Positions 8,601 to 15,120 of a stretch of 17,565 bases of DNA are shown piece after piece. Source of the stretch: RGIG2560 sp964418385 (GTDB taxonomy: Bacteria; Patescibacteriota; Microgenomatia; UBA1400; PJMF01); the NCBI GenBank assembly GCA_964418385.1, contig CAYQLH010000013.1, forward strand, positions 1 to 17,565, in the 5' to 3' direction. The notes below the pieces were generated by a model. That model worked only from the letters and a program-made list of their open reading frames with translations. It did no database searches and was not told the DNA's origin. Made by a program: the position numbers and the translations under genes. Within the stretch, counting starts at the first letter, position 1; every line of letters begins with the position of its first letter.

Positions 8601-9129
8601 CGCGGCGACCGTTGACCATTTCGATCCAGCTACCACGCATTGGACGCAGTTCGGCCTTATAAAGTAAGCGGCCAGAAATAGAATCTTCTTCACCAGAGAA
8701 AGAGACACCAGGTGCGCGTACGAGCTGAGTGACGACAGCGCGATCAATACCGTTAATGATGAAAGTGCCTTCTGGCGTCATCATCGGGATGTCGCCCAAA
8801 AACACTTCTTGAGTTTGTTTTTGGTTGGTTTTTTTATTGAGCAAGGTGGCTTCGGCGTAAAGTGGAGCGGAATAGTTAGTTTCTTTGCGGCGAGAAGTTT
8901 TGATATCGTACTCGCCACGACCGAAATAGTGGCGACCAAAACTTAAAGCCCAATTTTTGCCAGTGTAATCTTCGATGCCTTTTTCTCCTGAAACTTCAGC
9001 GAGCGTTTCCGCGATACCATTGGTGAGGAAGTCATTGTAGGAGTCGATTTGAATTTTGAGGAAATCTAGCTCTGGGATGAGGGGTCGGGGCTTACTCCAT
9101 ACTTTTCTTGGTACGCTCTCATTTTTCAT
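5656..9129 (-). CDS. rpoB: DNA-directed RNA polymerase subunit beta
   Basis: Full-length beta subunit of 1157 residues, shorter than E. coli (1342) because the lineage-specific insertions of proteobacteria are absent. The rifampicin-pocket region runs about 386-440 (LDQTNPLSE at 392-400, SPEGPNIGLV at 440-449). The active-site region has YED at 708-710 and GDKLAGRHGNKGV at 859-871 with catalytic lysines K861 and K869. The C-terminal anchor GEMEVWALEAH, near 1013-1023, contacts beta'. After about residue 1094 there is a 60-residue, strongly acidic Asp/Glu-rich tail with no E. coli counterpart. The ATG at 9129 follows AAAGGG. No ribosomal protein genes rplJ/rplL lie upstream, unlike the classical operon. 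Several rifampicin-contact residues are natural variants (see findings). Confidence 0.99.
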   Translation of the reverse strand: MKNESVPRKVWSKPRPLIPELDFLKIQIDSYNDFLTNGIAETLAEVSGEKGIEDYTGKNWALSFGRHYFGRGEYDIKTSRRKETNYSAPLYAEATLLNKKTNQKQTQEVFLGDIPMMTPEGTFIINGIDRAVVTQLVRAPGVSFSGEEDSISGRLLYKAELRPMRGSWIEMVNGRRDIITVKIDKRRKMPVTVLLRALGYGSSEQLRELFAEEIKSDQFHLIENTLAKDPCENQNEALLEVYDKMRHGEPAILDNAREYFKQMFYEPRRYNLGEVGRYKLNRRLGINIDATKTILDPEDILATVKYLVALQNGKGKVDDIDHLSNRRVRCVGELVATNALRLGLARLERSIREKMSLTKVDENLTPAMLVNARPVIAAVADFFRRNRLSTILDQTNPLSEVDNLRRLSVMGSGGVTKERASFSMRDINASQYSRICPVRSPEGPNIGLVTYLSLYTRVNKFGFLEAPYFKVEKRGNKVKILNDKIIYLSADEEEDYKITHASIGINDKWEITDEWVPMRYMNNFTEGPATDVQYIDVVPRQVIGTSASLIPFIAHDEANRALMGTHMQCQAVPLLKPEAPIIGTGMERDIAISMNRTVAARFHGEVTYADAKKVVVKIDKKDLKAATAFYTNRFDDNVEFDGVNETFYLNIYMRTSQSMSYTQRVLVKKGDRVAPGDILIDGPASDQGELSLGSNLLIAYMAFEGLGYEDAIVISDRIVKDDVLTSVTINAHKARVMDTKLGSEELTNDIPNVSETALANLDLDGIIRIGSVVKAGDILVGKVAPRGETELSPEERLLRAIFGEKSKEIRDTSLRLPHGESGTVIGVDILDRELGDELDPGVNKEIVVKVAKTRKITVGDKLAGRHGNKGVISKIMPAADMPHLADGTPIDIIISPLSVLARMNLGQLLEAHLGIAAKKLGYRVAIPAFEEINEEEVFEQLEQAHLPRSGKMQLIDGRTGEPFANECVVGIAYILKLSHMVEDKVHARSTGPYSLVTQQPLGGKAQMGGQRLGEMEVWALEAHQAAHTLQEMLTIKSDDIAGRAKAFEAIVKGVQIPAPTVPEAFKVLMRELNALGIEAVAMDADIREEDLSPLPGPEIEEASVQEKQLVEAAYEQGESDSAGTDEDNAEDDEADDEDLEPDDSDLLNEEQLEQEEK

Positions 9130-9179
9130 GACTGCCCTTTCCGTCTGGCCCCTATCGGCTTAGACAATTGACGAGAAAC

Positions 9180-9206
9180 AAAAACGAGACACGAAAAATC
9201 GTGCTC
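9180..9206 (-). promoter_or_regulatory. Terminator-like hairpin in the rpoB leader
   Basis: On the minus strand GAG-CACGA (complement of 9199-9206) pairs with TCGTG-T-CTC (complement of 9186-9194) with one bulged base and a four-base loop, followed by a run of five T residues. It lies between the rpoB promoter and the rpoB start, where a complete terminator would cut off the operon, so it would have to act as an attenuator or be weak. No regulator is known from sequence. Confidence 0.45.
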
Positions 9207-9269
9207 CTGTCCTTATTACGCTTGTCTCCCCTGCTCAACTGCCATATGTTTCAAATTTAACGAGGTTTT

Positions 9270-9298
9270 ATTATACCACGCCTTGGTTTTTTTGTCAA
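9270..9298 (-). promoter_or_regulatory. rpoBC promoter
   Basis: The minus strand has TTGACA (complement of 9293-9298), a 17-bp spacer and TATAAT (complement of 9270-9275) preceded by GTGG, so it has both a consensus -35 and an extended -10. The predicted transcription start near 9263 gives a leader of about 130 nt before the rpoB ATG at 9129. Confidence 0.9.
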
Positions 9299-9369
9299 GA
9301 GCATTTTGGTGAGAGTTTTGTTAAGTAAATTTGTAACAATTTTTAAGTTATTACGCCTGGTAGATGCTA

Positions 9370-9387
9370 ATGCTACACGTGCAGCAT
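9370..9387 (-). repeat. parS-like palindromic repeat, copy 1
   Basis: The minus strand reads ATGCTGCACGTGTAGCAT, an 18-bp palindrome broken only at one base pair. The same 18 bases occur at 15558-15575 and 17546-17563 on the plus strand. This copy lies in the AT-rich gap between the 3' end of the SPFH gene and the rpoB promoter. The inner 16 bp match the classical parS consensus TGTTnCACGTGAAACA at 12 of its 15 specified positions. Function is inferred only. Confidence 0.8.
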
Positions 9388-9407
9388 CACAAAACATCGA
9401 TGAAAAG

Positions 9408-9446
9408 ATTTTGTGTTAACAGTTTTGCCAAAAGTGTTGACAAAAT
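9408..9446. repeat. Long imperfect inverted repeat (candidate SPFH transcript end)
   Basis: The arms from A9408 to T9426 and from A9430 to T9446 can pair almost throughout around a three-base GCC loop (ATTTTGT...ACAAAAT outside, GTTTT/AAAAG inside), with a few mismatches. Read on the minus strand it lies about 85 nt past the SPFH stop and is followed by only four T residues, so it could be a weak terminator or a 3' stabilising hairpin. The outer arm TTTTGTG (9409-9415) can alternatively pair with CACAAAA (9388-9394). Confidence 0.4.
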
Positions 9447-9530
9447 GAATAAATTTTTACAACAAATGCAAAAATTATAATGGTTTATAGCATTTTTTTC
9501 ATTTGCTTAAAATTGCTTTTTTTTGGAGTT

Positions 9531-10310
9531 TTATTTTGTGGGACCGAGTTTGGAGATATTGTTGACGAGATCGGTAGGCACTACCCAGACAGTGCTGTTG
9601 GAAGCACTTGAGCCGAGGTCAGCGAGAGTGGAGAGAGTGCGCAATTGCATCGCCCCTGGGGAGCTGGCGAGCGTTTGAGCGGCGAGAGCCATGTTTTTGG
9701 CAGCTTCGACTTCTCCTTGAGAAGTGATAATGACGGCTTTACGTTCGCGTTCCGCTTGGGCAACTTTGGCAATGGTGTGTTTGAGGCTGTCGGAAAGAAT
9801 GATATCTTTGAGTTCGACTGATTGGACTTCAATACCCCAGGGATCGGTGGCTTCATCAACGATGCGCTGGATTAAGTGAGCGACGTCGGCGCGATCTTGC
9901 AAGAGCTGGTCGAGGGTGTATTCGCCGATACTATTGCGCATGGTGGTTTGGGCGAGTTGAGAGGTGGCGTAAACAAAATCTTCGACTTCAATGACAGCCA
10001 TGCCGGCATCTTTGACTCGGAAGTAAACGACGGCGTTGACTTGGACCGGAATATTGTCTTTGGTGATGACTTCTTGATTGGGAACATCGACGGTTTTAGT
10101 GCGGATATCCACTTTTTTGAGTTGGTGGATGACAGGCCACATGATAAACCAGCCGGGGTTGATGATGCGGCTAAAACGACCAAAGGTGAAAAGCACACCG
10201 CGCTCGTATTGGTTGATTTGACGGATAAATGGGGAAAGAATGGCAAAAATGAGAATAGCGATAAAGATAATGGCTAGCAAAAAAGTAATGATTGAAGCTA
10301 AAAATTGCAT
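9531..10310 (-). CDS. SPFH/stomatin-family membrane protein (slipin-like)
   Basis: The 259-residue protein starts with one membrane segment (about residues 3-29). Then comes the band-7/SPFH domain: YERGVLFTFGRF at 35-46, NPGWFIMWP at 51-59, VDIRTKTVDVP at 67-77, and VNAVVYFRV near 91-99. The helical region AERERKAVIITSQGEVEAAKNMALAA at about 187-212 is typical of stomatins. Family members form oligomeric scaffolds at the membrane and often partner with an NfeD or FtsH-type protease; no such partner lies next to it here. It has its own extended -10 promoter 24 bases upstream and no clear ribosome binding site before the ATG (the leader reads GTTAGAAAGTTAT). It lies downstream of gatB in the same direction. 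Confidence 0.93.
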   Translation of the reverse strand: MQFLASIITFLLAIIFIAILIFAILSPFIRQINQYERGVLFTFGRFSRIINPGWFIMWPVIHQLKKVDIRTKTVDVPNQEVITKDNIPVQVNAVVYFRVKDAGMAVIEVEDFVYATSQLAQTTMRNSIGEYTLDQLLQDRADVAHLIQRIVDEATDPWGIEVQSVELKDIILSDSLKHTIAKVAQAERERKAVIITSQGEVEAAKNMALAAQTLASSPGAMQLRTLSTLADLGSSASNSTVWVVPTDLVNNISKLGPTK

Positions 10311-10333
10311 ATAACTTTCTAACTTTTGGAGGT

Positions 10334-10343
10334 ATTATACCAC
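10334..10343 (-). promoter_or_regulatory. Extended -10 promoter for the SPFH gene
   Basis: The minus strand reads GTGGTATAATACCT (with flank), identical over 14 bases to the HD-gene promoter at 817-830. The -35 position (TTCTAA) is weak. The predicted leader is about 17 nt and lacks a Shine-Dalgarno sequence. Confidence 0.7.
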
Positions 10344-10373
10344 TAACCTTTAAAAATTAGAAATTATAAATTG

Positions 10374-11708
10374 CTAAGCACTGAGGCGTTGACGCAAAAG
10401 TGCGTTGACGTGCTGAGCGTCGAGCTTTTTACCAGCGGCACGCATGATCTGCCCCATGAAGAAGCCTAGAAGCTTGGCTTCGCCAGCGCGGAAACGGGCG
10501 ACCTCGTCTGGATGAGCGGTAATCACTTGATCAATAACGCTTAAAAGTTCGTCGTCGCTGGATTGGTCCACACTGGTGGTGGCTTGGAATTTAGCGACTA
10601 TAGTCTTGGGATCGTCGTCAAGCGAGTAAGCGAGTTTGCCGTTAACCAAGAAATTGGCGAGTTTGGCGACATCGACTTGCGCTTCGGCAGCAGCAGCCCA
10701 AAGTTTTTCTGCCCAGGCAATAGTAGTTGCTTTTTCGAGAAAATGATGAGCATATTTGTCGGCGATGTTGTATTTTGCTTGCCAGGCTGCAGCGCGGGCT
10801 TCGTTGGTAAGCGGCAGAGATGCCTTGAGTTTTTCGATTTGTTCTGGCGTGTGATCGATGGCCGGTAAGTCGGGATCGGGGAAATAACGATAGTCGGCGG
10901 CGTTTTCTTTAACGCGTTGGATGAAGGTTTTGCCGTTGACGCTGTCCCAACCGCGAGTTTCTTGAGGAATTTTTTCGCCGGCGCTGAGGAGGCGCGTCTG
11001 GCGATCAATTTCGTAATCGATGGCTTGGCCCATAAAGTTGAAGGAATTGATATTTTTGACTTCCACTTTGTACTCTGGGAGTTCACCGCGGCGAAATTGC
11101 TCTTCGGTTTGCAAAGAAATGTTGGCTTCCAGGCGCATGCCGCCTTTTTGCATGTCTGCATCGCCAATACCGAGGGTGCGGACGGCTTCTTGGATCTTGC
11201 GAGCGTAGGCTTTGGCTTGGTCGCTGCTGGTAATGTCAGCTTCGGAGACGATTTCTACCAGTGGGACGCTAGAACGATTGAAATCAATCAGGGTGACTTT
11301 GTGACCATTGAGGGTTTGGTGTAAAAGCTTGGCGGTATCCTCTTCTAAGTGGATACGATTGATACGGACAGCGCCAAATTCGGTTTTCACGACGCCATCG
11401 TGACAAAACGGTAAGTCATATTGGCTGATCTGGTAACTTTTGGGTAAATCTGGGTAAAAATAGTTTTTGCGGTCAAATTTTGAATGAAGATTGATTTGAC
11501 AATCCAAAAAAAGACCGAGTTTGAGCGTCCATTCGATTGCTTGTTTGTTGGCCACTGGTAAGGCACCGGGAAGACCAAGACAAACTGGGCAGGTATAAAT
11601 ATTGGGCTTGGGAGCACCAAAGGGGTCGTTTTTGCAGCCGCAAAACATTTTGCTTTTGGTTTTGAGTTCAGTGTGAATTTCTAATCCGCAAACGAGGTGA
11701 TATGGCAT
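10374..11708 (-). CDS. gatB: Asp-tRNA(Asn)/Glu-tRNA(Gln) amidotransferase subunit B
   Basis: GatB (444 residues) binds the mischarged tRNA and, with ATP, activates the side-chain carboxylate before amidation. The N-terminus GLEIHTELKTKSKMFCGC and CPVCLGLPG contains the zinc-type cysteines C23, C25, C40 and C43. The family signature LIDFNRSSVPLVEIVSE is at 140-156. The C-terminal 60 residues form the YqeY-like tRNA-binding tail. The ATG at 11708 follows AAAGGA and lies eight bases after the gatA stop. The length is slightly shorter than the usual 470-490 residues but all core motifs are present. It is the last gene of the operon. Confidence 0.98.
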   Translation of the reverse strand: MPYHLVCGLEIHTELKTKSKMFCGCKNDPFGAPKPNIYTCPVCLGLPGALPVANKQAIEWTLKLGLFLDCQINLHSKFDRKNYFYPDLPKSYQISQYDLPFCHDGVVKTEFGAVRINRIHLEEDTAKLLHQTLNGHKVTLIDFNRSSVPLVEIVSEADITSSDQAKAYARKIQEAVRTLGIGDADMQKGGMRLEANISLQTEEQFRRGELPEYKVEVKNINSFNFMGQAIDYEIDRQTRLLSAGEKIPQETRGWDSVNGKTFIQRVKENAADYRYFPDPDLPAIDHTPEQIEKLKASLPLTNEARAAAWQAKYNIADKYAHHFLEKATTIAWAEKLWAAAAEAQVDVAKLANFLVNGKLAYSLDDDPKTIVAKFQATTSVDQSSDDELLSVIDQVITAHPDEVARFRAGEAKLLGFFMGQIMRAAGKKLDAQHVNALLRQRLSA

Positions 11709-11716
11709 GGTATCCT

Positions 11717-13099
11717 TTAAATTATTTCTTGATTTTTCCAGGTATTATAGTCAGTGGCATCTTCAAAAGCTTTCATGAGCGCGATGACGCGTTCTTCGTG
11801 ATGATAGGGCGCCATGACATTAAGTCCCAAAAAGAGCCCGGTTTTGGGGTCGCGATAACACGGTACGGAACCGCTGGGGAGACCGCAGATCGCGCTGGGT
11901 TCTACAAAAATGTCTTCGAGTTCACCAAAAAGAGCGTTACCTTCGCTACTACCAAGTTTTTTGGCGTATGAGGGCGAGGTGGGTGAAACGAGGAGATCAT
12001 ACTCACTAAAAAGCCGGTCAAAGTCTTGAGCGAAAAGGGTGCGCACTTTTTGAGCTTGGAGATAATATTTGTCGGCGTAGCCCTGAGAAAGTAAAAAGGT
12101 GCCTAAAATAATCCGGCGGCGCGCTTCAGCACCAAAAGCATCTCTGGTGTGACCATAGCGCACACCGTCGAAACGTCCCAAATTGCTGGAAACTTCACTA
12201 CGCTGGACGACGGTGTAAACGGCGATGGCTTCATGCGGATCGCGAGCGGTTACCGCCTCTACTTTGGCGCCGAGTTTTTCCAAGGTTTTCCAGGCTTGTT
12301 CGTAATGGGCGCGGACATCTTGAAGACCGTCAATATCGAGGTAAAGGAAACCGATCTTTTTTCCGTGGAGGTCAGTTTTGAGTGCAGCTTGTAAATCTGG
12401 GAGGGGGTCGGGGGTGGTGGTGGCATCATATGGGTCTTGACCACAAATTAAAGGCGTGAGCAAAGCGGCGTCAGTGACGGTTTTGGTTAAAAATCCTGGT
12501 GAATCGGTGCTTGAGGCCATGGCAATGACACCATAGCGGCTGGCGCGACCATAGCTTGGGCGGAAGCCGACGCAGCCGCACCACGCGGCAGGCTGGCGAA
12601 CGCTACCAGCGGTTTCACTGCCGAGCGCAGCGAGGCACATGTCGGCGGCGACAGCGCTAGCCGAGCCGCCACTGCTACCACCTGGTGCATGAGCGAGATT
12701 GCGGGGATTTTTGGAGGGACCGTAGTCGGAAGTTTCGGTGCTGGAACCATGCGCCCAAGCATCCATATTGGTTTTACCCAAAAAACTAAAGCCAAGATCA
12801 GCAAGTTTTTGGACTACCGTGGCTTGATAAGGAGCACGATAACCATCGAGTACTTTGCTGCTGGCGCGGGTTTGAAATTGGCAAGTGCAATAGTTGTCTT
12901 TGACGGCAACGGGTAAACCGCCGTATTCTCCTGGTTTGGTGGGAAAATCTTGTTCGGTAGCGACGTCGAGGTAAGCATGAAGTTCTGGATTGTGCTGCTC
13001 GATGGCTTGCAAGCAAGCATCGTAAACTTCTTTTCCGGAAAACTTTTTAGCGCGAATCCCTTCGAGAGCGGCGGCAAAGGTGAGTTGATTAAGCTTCAT
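11717..13099 (-). CDS. gatA: Asp-tRNA(Asn)/Glu-tRNA(Gln) amidotransferase subunit A
   Basis: GatA (460 residues) is the amidase that releases ammonia from glutamine for the GatB active site. The amidase-signature triad is visible as K67 (GLPVAVKDN), cis-Ser S142 (PGGSSGGSA) and nucleophile S166 (ETAGSVRQPAA), with the same spacing as in Staphylococcus GatA (K79/S154/S178). The frame extends upstream to 13150, but the ATG at 13099 is chosen because MKLNQLTF matches the family start. It overlaps the gatC end by 11 bases (ATGAAGCTTAA), indicating translational coupling. The usual DTGGS around the nucleophile is ETAGS here, a mild variant. Confidence 0.98.
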   Translation of the reverse strand: MKLNQLTFAAALEGIRAKKFSGKEVYDACLQAIEQHNPELHAYLDVATEQDFPTKPGEYGGLPVAVKDNYCTCQFQTRASSKVLDGYRAPYQATVVQKLADLGFSFLGKTNMDAWAHGSSTETSDYGPSKNPRNLAHAPGGSSGGSASAVAADMCLAALGSETAGSVRQPAAWCGCVGFRPSYGRASRYGVIAMASSTDSPGFLTKTVTDAALLTPLICGQDPYDATTTPDPLPDLQAALKTDLHGKKIGFLYLDIDGLQDVRAHYEQAWKTLEKLGAKVEAVTARDPHEAIAVYTVVQRSEVSSNLGRFDGVRYGHTRDAFGAEARRRIILGTFLLSQGYADKYYLQAQKVRTLFAQDFDRLFSEYDLLVSPTSPSYAKKLGSSEGNALFGELEDIFVEPSAICGLPSGSVPCYRDPKTGLFLGLNVMAPYHHEERVIALMKAFEDATDYNTWKNQEII

Positions 13100-13391
13100 G
13101 ATCGATAACCCTTTCGACAACAAAATAGCCTTCATGCGTGTGGGCGGCACCGCTTAAAGCGGCTTCTTGAGAGAGCATGTGTTTTTCGTCGATGATGTCT
13201 TCGCGCCAAACGTTACTGAGATTACCAACTTGGTAAGTAGGAGCGACGTTTTGGGTGTCAATTTTGGTTAATTCATCAACAACCTGCATTGATTCGTCAA
13301 ATTCACGTTGCAGTGTTTCGGCTTGTTGATCATTCAGTGGCAAATGAGCAAGCTCAGCAATATGATAGACAAATTCACGACTAAATTTCAT
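13089..13391 (-). CDS. gatC: Asp-tRNA(Asn)/Glu-tRNA(Gln) amidotransferase subunit C
   Basis: The 100-residue product shows the GatC pattern: an N-terminal helix VYHIAELAHLPL, a second helix LQREFDESMQVVDEL, and the late segment WREDIIDE...LSQEAALSGAAHTHEGYFVVERVI that wraps around GatA and GatB. It stabilises the complex and has no catalytic residues. Its ATG directly touches the TAA of the FKBP gene (TAA-ATG) and an AGGA lies about ten bases upstream inside FKBP, so it is translated with that gene. Confidence 0.96.
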   Translation of the reverse strand: MKFSREFVYHIAELAHLPLNDQQAETLQREFDESMQVVDELTKIDTQNVAPTYQVGNLSNVWREDIIDEKHMLSQEAALSGAAHTHEGYFVVERVIDHEA

Positions 13392-13955
13392 TTAATTAAT
13401 TCCTAAAAGTTCAACTTCAAAAACCAGAGTACTATTGGCAGGAATGAGGCCGACACTCTGGTTACCGTAAGCCATACTAGCAGGAATGACGAGACGACGT
13501 TTGCCGCCCACTTTCATGCCCACAATGCCTTCATCCCAGCCTTGAATCACCTCGCCTGCCCCGAGAGTAAATTCAAAAGGTTGACCGCGGTCAACGGAGC
13601 TGTCAAATTTGGTACCATCGAGCAGTGTGCCCACATAATGCATGCTTAAGTGATCGCCGTTTTTGGCTTCGGCGCCGTTGCCAGCAATTTCATCGTATAC
13701 AAGTAATGCATCGCTCATATCTACTTCCATGCCCGCGTTTTCGCCTTCGGTAACAACACCGACAAAGCCGCTGCTAGTCGCGGTTTGTTCACTACTTTGG
13801 CTCTCTTGCCTGGCGGCAGCGTCTTGCCAGGCTTGTTTGAGAGCATGATAACCATTGCTGATCCAATCTGGAATAAAAAGCAATGCGAGTGCAATTACCA
13901 GGGCGATCAGCGACCATTTAAAAAATTGTTTTTGGGTATTGGTGTTATTTTCCAT
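13392..13955 (-). CDS. Membrane-anchored FKBP-type peptidyl-prolyl cis-trans isomerase
   Basis: This 187-residue protein has a short cytoplasmic N-terminus, one membrane segment (about 12-30), a Ser/Gln/Thr linker (about 50-75) and a single FKBP domain (about 83-187). Pocket residues are present: Y107, F117-D118 (DGTKFDSS), V136-I137 and W140 (GEVIQGWDEG), and Y163 in the late MAYGN segment. It should speed up proline isomerisation of exported proteins on the outer face of the membrane. The frame extends 10 codons further upstream, but the ATG at 13955 is chosen because the upstream extension runs into the preceding gene and a -10 box ends seven bases before it. Its direct contact with gatC places a folding catalyst in the tRNA amidation operon. 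Confidence 0.95.
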   Translation of the reverse strand: MENNTNTQKQFFKWSLIALVIALALLFIPDWISNGYHALKQAWQDAAARQESQSSEQTATSSGFVGVVTEGENAGMEVDMSDALLVYDEIAGNGAEAKNGDHLSMHYVGTLLDGTKFDSSVDRGQPFEFTLGAGEVIQGWDEGIVGMKVGGKRRLVIPASMAYGNQSVGLIPANSTLVFEVELLGIN

Positions 13956-13960
13956 ATCGC

Positions 13961-14875
13961 TTATTGTAGCACAAAAATCTTCCACAGCAGGGCCAAAATG
14001 ATGACGAAAAAGAGAATTCCGAGGAAAATTAGACTACGAAATTGAATTTTTTCGTCTTGCAATCGTGCATTGTGACTTTCTTGCAATTTTTGCGGTAATT
14101 TTTTTTCTTGGGCATGGCTGGCTTTGATAAACTCCACGAGTTTACTGGGAGTGGTAACATGGTTGGTGGGTAAAACAGTTTTTGGTGTTGCAGGCAATTG
14201 CTCTTGAGTTTCGCTGGAAATCTCCGACTGAGCTTGGCTGGTTGTTTCTGGAGTAGTGTTTTCGGCTGGATTTTGTTGACTGTTGGTCGCAATATCAGCG
14301 GATGTATCGGTTTGAGAAACGGTAGATGTTTTTTTTGGCGGTGTTTGAGTGGTCGATATGCGGTTTTCTGAACGGTTGACGTTGGTTTCGATGGTGGTGC
14401 TAGTTGAAGACGACTTGGTAACAGTCGCTGGTAACACTTGGTGAGTATTGACGTTGGAACTGGTGGCAATGGTGGCTTGAGGAGAAGTTGGTTGGGGGTT
14501 AGCGACATCGCTGGAGTTGGAAGCGATTTTGGCGCTAAAACGTTTTTTTTTATTTTTTTCTGATTTTATAATATTATTTAGTGTATTTGAGTAAATTTTG
14601 TCTACATTACTGACAGTTTTGCCTGAGGTGTTTGGCGTCGCCCAGCCATCGTTTTCCACAGGCCAAGTGGGTTGAGACCATAAATCAGGACCGCCAACTG
14701 CCGGTTTTTTGCCTTCGCTTGCCTCGAGTTTTTGTTTGATCAGGTGATCAATGACGGCGTCAACCATTTCGGCGGGCCAGCGTTTGGCGACGAGTTCGGC
14801 CTTAATTTCAGGTGTCGATTTCCCTTCTTTCCAGGCGTCATTAACGTAGTTTTCCACAATGGTTGCGTAATCCAT
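13961..14875 (-). CDS. Tail-anchored protein with Ser/Thr-rich linker
   Basis: The 304-residue protein has three parts. Residues 1-50 form a small helical module (YVNDAWKEGKSTPEIKAEL then RWPAEMVDAVIDHL), similar in feel to the short helix pair with a G-W-x-x-x-x-[IV] turn often seen at the N-terminus of Patescibacteria membrane proteins (from memory). Residues about 115-240 are low-complexity Ser/Thr/Gln/Asn/Pro. Residues about 241-280 are charged and helical, and 281-302 are a single C-terminal membrane segment (SLIFLGILFFVIILALLW). Function unknown. The open frame extends to 14974, but the ATG at 14875 is preferred because a TATAAT ends six bases before it. It is followed five bases later by the FKBP gene, so it probably heads the operon. 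Confidence 0.8.
   Translation of the reverse strand: MDYATIVENYVNDAWKEGKSTPEIKAELVAKRWPAEMVDAVIDHLIKQKLEASEGKKPAVGGPDLWSQPTWPVENDGWATPNTSGKTVSNVDKIYSNTLNNIIKSEKNKKKRFSAKIASNSSDVANPQPTSPQATIATSSNVNTHQVLPATVTKSSSTSTTIETNVNRSENRISTTQTPPKKTSTVSQTDTSADIATNSQQNPAENTTPETTSQAQSEISSETQEQLPATPKTVLPTNHVTTPSKLVEFIKASHAQEKKLPQKLQESHNARLQDEKIQFRSLIFLGILFFVIILALLWKIFVLQ
13963..13972 (-). promoter_or_regulatory. Possible extended -10 promoter for FKBP-gatCAB (leaderless)
   Basis: The minus strand reads GTGCTACAAT, a TG-n-TACAAT box ending seven bases before the FKBP ATG. It overlaps the last codons and stop of the upstream gene, so its sequence is also constrained by coding. No ribosome binding site precedes the ATG, so translation would need a leaderless start or reinitiation. 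Confidence 0.45.
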
Positions 14876-14881
14876 GCGCCT

Positions 14882-14910
14882 ATTATACACGCCAGTGGTG
14901 GGAAATGCAA
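14882..14910 (-). promoter_or_regulatory. Promoter of the tail-anchored protein gene (leaderless)
   Basis: The minus strand has TTGCAT (complement of 14905-14910), a 17-bp spacer and TATAAT (complement of 14882-14887). The -10 ends six bases before the ATG at 14875, the same spacing as at the HD gene, so the message would begin at the start codon. Confidence 0.72.
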
Positions 14911-15044
14911 GCATGGAGAGAAAGAACGTGGCGTAATAGGGTCCGAAGCGAGGGAAAAGCTGAGAAGACAGCAAGTGTCAGTGCTCGAATAGTGACGACT
15001 CCATAAGTAGTGATTTTGCCTGCCAAGTAGTCTTGACGTTTTGA

Positions 15045-15072
15045 TTGACATTTTGTTATTTTTTGATATAAT
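15045..15072 (+). promoter_or_regulatory. Promoter of the small membrane protein gene
   Basis: TTGACA (15045-15050), a 16-bp spacer, and TATAAT (15067-15072) preceded by TG-A form a near-consensus promoter. The leader to the ATG at 15121 is about 40 nt. From 14911 to 15044, between this promoter and the divergent one, I see no gene or structure. Confidence 0.88.
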
Positions 15073-15120
15073 AAAAGGACGTCTTTAAAAACTTTCTCGG
15101 ATAAAAAAGGAGGCATTAGC

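Larger units (their letters stand above)
9299..9530. other. AT-rich intergenic region between SPFH gene and rpoB promoter
   Basis: No open frame here has a ribosome binding site, and no RNA gene is recognisable. The stretch holds repeat copy 1 (9370-9387), a long imperfect dyad (9408-9446), and T/A-rich sequence. TTGACA (9437-9442) and TATAAT (9476-9481) on the plus strand are about 33 bp apart and are not a promoter pair. Confidence 0.6.

Noticed and set aside
9437..9481. TTGACA and TATAAT on the plus strand in the SPFH-rpoB gap as a promoter
   Set aside because: The two boxes are about 33 bp apart, the TATAAT has no TGn, and no plus-strand gene follows.
11744..11749. TATAAT on the minus strand near the end of gatA, a possible internal gatB promoter
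   Set aside because: It encodes Asp-Tyr-Asn of GatA, lacks the TGn extension and a -35, and gatB already has a ribosome binding site eight bases after gatA.
13100..13150. Upstream extension of gatA
   Set aside because: The extra 17 residues lie inside gatC and do not match the GatA family; MKLNQLTF at 13099 is the natural start.
14650..14860. TTTTCCACA elements at about 14652 and 14853 as DnaA boxes
   Set aside because: There are only two, one base off the TTATCCACA consensus, inside a coding region, about 200 bp apart; not enough to call an origin.
14876..14974. Upstream extension of the tail-anchored protein (33 residues)
   Set aside because: It would run through the TATAAT and the -35 of the predicted promoter, and the first conserved-looking module begins at the ATG at 14875.
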